The notes below the pieces were generated by a model. That model searched no databases. It worked only from the letters and a program-made list of their open reading frames with translations, and was not told the DNA's origin. Made by a program: the position numbers and the translations under genes. Below are positions 62,607 to 64,000 of a DNA stretch of 64,000 nucleotides, piece after piece. Each line of letters starts with the position of its first letter. Position 1 is the first letter of the stretch. Origin of the DNA: Sagittula stellata E-37 (GTDB lineage: Bacteria; Pseudomonadota; Alphaproteobacteria; Rhodobacterales; Rhodobacteraceae). The DNA lies in NCBI RefSeq assembly GCF_039724765.1, contig NZ_CP155729.1, forward strand, positions 2,365,501 to 2,429,500, written 5' to 3'.

Positions 62607-64000
62607 CCTTTGGTCTTCCGTTTGGGCGCGCCTTCTTCCGGCGGCAGCAGGTGCGAGAGGGGGACCTGTGCCTCTACCACGGTCCCGGTGCGCGAGGAAA
62701 GCACCCTGAGCGTGCCGCCGAGCTGATCCATCCGCTCCTGCATGTTTCTCAGGCCGATTCCGGTGGTCGGGCGGCCGCGGTCGCCGAGCCCGCATCCGTT
62801 GTCGGAAACACGCAACGTGGCACCGGAGCGGTGGCCGCGCAGGTCGATGGACACTTCGGTCGCGCCGGAGTGGCGTTCGGCGTTGGTCAGCGCCTCCTGC
62901 GCGATACGGTAGAGCGCGATCTTGGCGTCCTGCGACAGGCGGTTGCGGAAGACCACCGTTTCGAACTGCGTGTCGATGCCGGTGCGGGTGCGGAAATCGT
63001 CGGTGAGTGCCTTGATCGCCGGACCGAGGCCGAGGTCGTCCAGCACGCCGGGCCGCAGATCGCGCGAGATGCGCCGCACCTCGGTGATCGCGCGTGACAG
63101 GTTGTCTGCGCCCTTGGCCAGCGATTCCTCGGCGCGCGGGTCGCCGGAGGACACCCGGCGGCGGGCGACGTCGAGTGCGTATTTCACCCCCACGAGGATC
63201 TGGCTGATGCCGTCGTGCAGTTCGCGGGCGACACGGCCACGCTCATCCTCCTGCGCGTCGAGCACGCGCTGGGTCAGATGCTTGAGCTTGGTGTCGGCAA
63301 GGCGGCGTTCGCGGATGTTGATGAGCAGCCCGGAAATGAAGACCAGCAGCAGCGCCGAAAGGGTGATGGCGCCGATCCATAAAAAGGTGCGTTGGACGCG
63401 CGCCTCCACCTCGGCCCGGGCGGCGGCGACGGTCTGCCGTACGTCGTCGATGAAGACGCCGGTGCCCACCGCCCAACGCCACGAGGGGAAGGAGGTGACA
63501 TAGGTGATCATCCGCGCGTCCTCGCCCGTGGAGGGCTTGGGCCAGAGGTGTTCGACGTACCCCGCGCCGGCGCGCGCGGTGTTGATGAACTCCTGCACCA
63601 CCGCCGTGCCTTCGCCGTCGCGCATCTCCCACTGGTTGGTGTTGATGATCTCGGTCTGGCGGGGCGAGACGAGGTTCGTTCCGTCGTAGTCGTAGACGAA
63701 GAAAAAGCCGTCGTCGCCGTAGATCATCGCCGCGAGGATCTGCATGACCTGCCGCTTGGCGTCCTCGTCGTCGGGCGGGGCGGAGCCGTAGATGAAATAG
63801 AAGCCGTTCCGGGCCTGCGTGACATAGTTCCTGAGTTCGCGCTTCTTCGCCTCGATCAACTGGGTTTCGAGGCCGCGGATCTCCCGGTCGGCCAGTATGC
63901 TCGACTGTCCCGCCACCAGCAACGCGATGGCGGACACCGCCAGAATCAGCGGCAGGGAGGCCAGCAGGAAGAGTTTCTGACCGTAAGAGAGGCGGAGGCG
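62603..64000 (-). CDS. Sensor histidine kinase with single Cache domain (NarX-type HisKA_3), N terminus beyond the window
   Basis: The frame continues past the right edge; at least 465 residues are visible. A first membrane helix (LFLLASLPLILAVSAIALLVAG) is followed by a periplasmic single Cache domain (GFFFVYDYDGTNLVSPRQTEIINTNQWEMRDGEGTAVVQEFI..YVTSFPSWRWAVGTGVFIDDV), a second helix (LWIGAITLSALLLVFISGLLINI), the HisKA_3 dimerisation segment with the phospho-accepting His in ARELHDGISQILVGVKYALD, and an HATPase domain (AERHSGATEVSIDLRGH, VSDNGCGLG, GIGLRNMQERMDQLGG). It probably senses a small carboxylate or similar ligand, as many Cache domains do. It overlaps the response regulator gene. 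Confidence 0.9.
   Translation of the reverse strand, partial: RLRLSYGQKLFLLASLPLILAVSAIALLVAGQSSILADREIRGLETQLIEAKKRELRNYVTQARNGFYFIYGSAPPDDEDAKRQVMQILAAMIYGDDGFFFVYDYDGTNLVSPRQTEIINTNQWEMRDGEGTAVVQEFINTARAGAGYVEHLWPKPSTGEDARMITYVTSFPSWRWAVGTGVFIDDVRQTVAAARAEVEARVQRTFLWIGAITLSALLLVFISGLLINIRERRLADTKLKHLTQRVLDAQEDERGRVARELHDGISQILVGVKYALDVARRRVSSGDPRAEESLAKGADNLSRAITEVRRISRDLRPGVLDDLGLGPAIKALTDDFRTRTGIDTQFETVVFRNRLSQDAKIALYRIAQEALTNAERHSGATEVSIDLRGHRSGATLRVSDNGCGLGDRGRPTTGIGLRNMQERMDQLGGTLRVLSSRTGTVVEAQVPLSHLLPPEEGAPKRKTKG

Overview
The window (64 kb, roughly two-thirds G+C) reads as ordinary chromosome of a Roseobacter-group alphaproteobacterium (Rhodobacterales). The case rests on gene content: ChpT of the CckA-ChpT-CtrA relay, a C4-pathway 5-aminolevulinate synthase very like the Rhodobacter enzyme with an FNR-type box in front of it, olsBA for ornithine lipids, a carnitine dehydrogenase-thioesterase fusion, a Cys-type intracellular PHA depolymerase, a non-zinc HemB, a release factor 2 gene without a programmed frameshift, and intergenic repeats that I remember from this group. 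I see no tRNA, rRNA, CRISPR array, insertion sequence or prophage. The genes at both ends are cut by the window edge: proA on the left and a sensor kinase on the right.

Layout. 0-9 kb: proA end, chpT/DUF3553, olsBA, a thiE-like gene, trmJ, a secreted SH3 protein, ctaA with an M32 carboxypeptidase, and two small genes. 9-19 kb: a LysR regulator, gyrA, a Usg-like gene, a bifunctional penicillin-binding protein, a YSC84 lipoprotein and hemB. 19-29 kb: mfd, a small excalibur protein, an overlapping four-gene one-carbon operon (virulence-factor domain, MetF-like, HAD, pterin methyltransferase), a sulfotransferase, ppx and rlmE. 29-37 kb: an SGNH hydrolase, a lipoprotein, carnitine dehydrogenase and glycerate kinase in one tight run, then a second sulfotransferase-like gene, a glycosyltransferase, a membrane protein, an M20 peptidase and an SMR-like transporter. 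38-50 kb: hemA, a RodZ-like protein, ispG, a thioredoxin/DsbA/M48 envelope operon, an aminotransferase, amiC and PBP1A. 50-64 kb: GST, phaZ, prfB, small and membrane proteins, an XRE regulator, ilvN, a TPR-sulfotransferase, ilvB with an attenuator, a 70-codon orphan gene, and a NarL-type two-component pair.

How the genes work together. hemA, hemB and ctaA feed tetrapyrrole and heme A supply. amiC, mrcA, the second PBP, the M48 protease and DsbA/thioredoxin-like proteins serve the periplasm and cell wall. olsBA, phaZ and ppx point to survival under changing phosphate and carbon supply. The one-carbon operon probably moves methyl groups on tetrahydrofolate.

Most notable non-coding signals: (1) a complete-looking transcription attenuator upstream of ilvB, with a branched-chain-rich leader peptide, a T-tract terminator and a competing 10-bp pairing; (2) an undescribed element made of two AACCGGCCGGTT palindromes 22 bp apart, present in two convergent intergenic regions; (3) an FNR-type site before hemA; (4) an exact TTAA-N7-TTAA CtrA-type box upstream of the LysR gene and TTAACCAT half-sites elsewhere. 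All gene names come from reading the translations; no database search was run.
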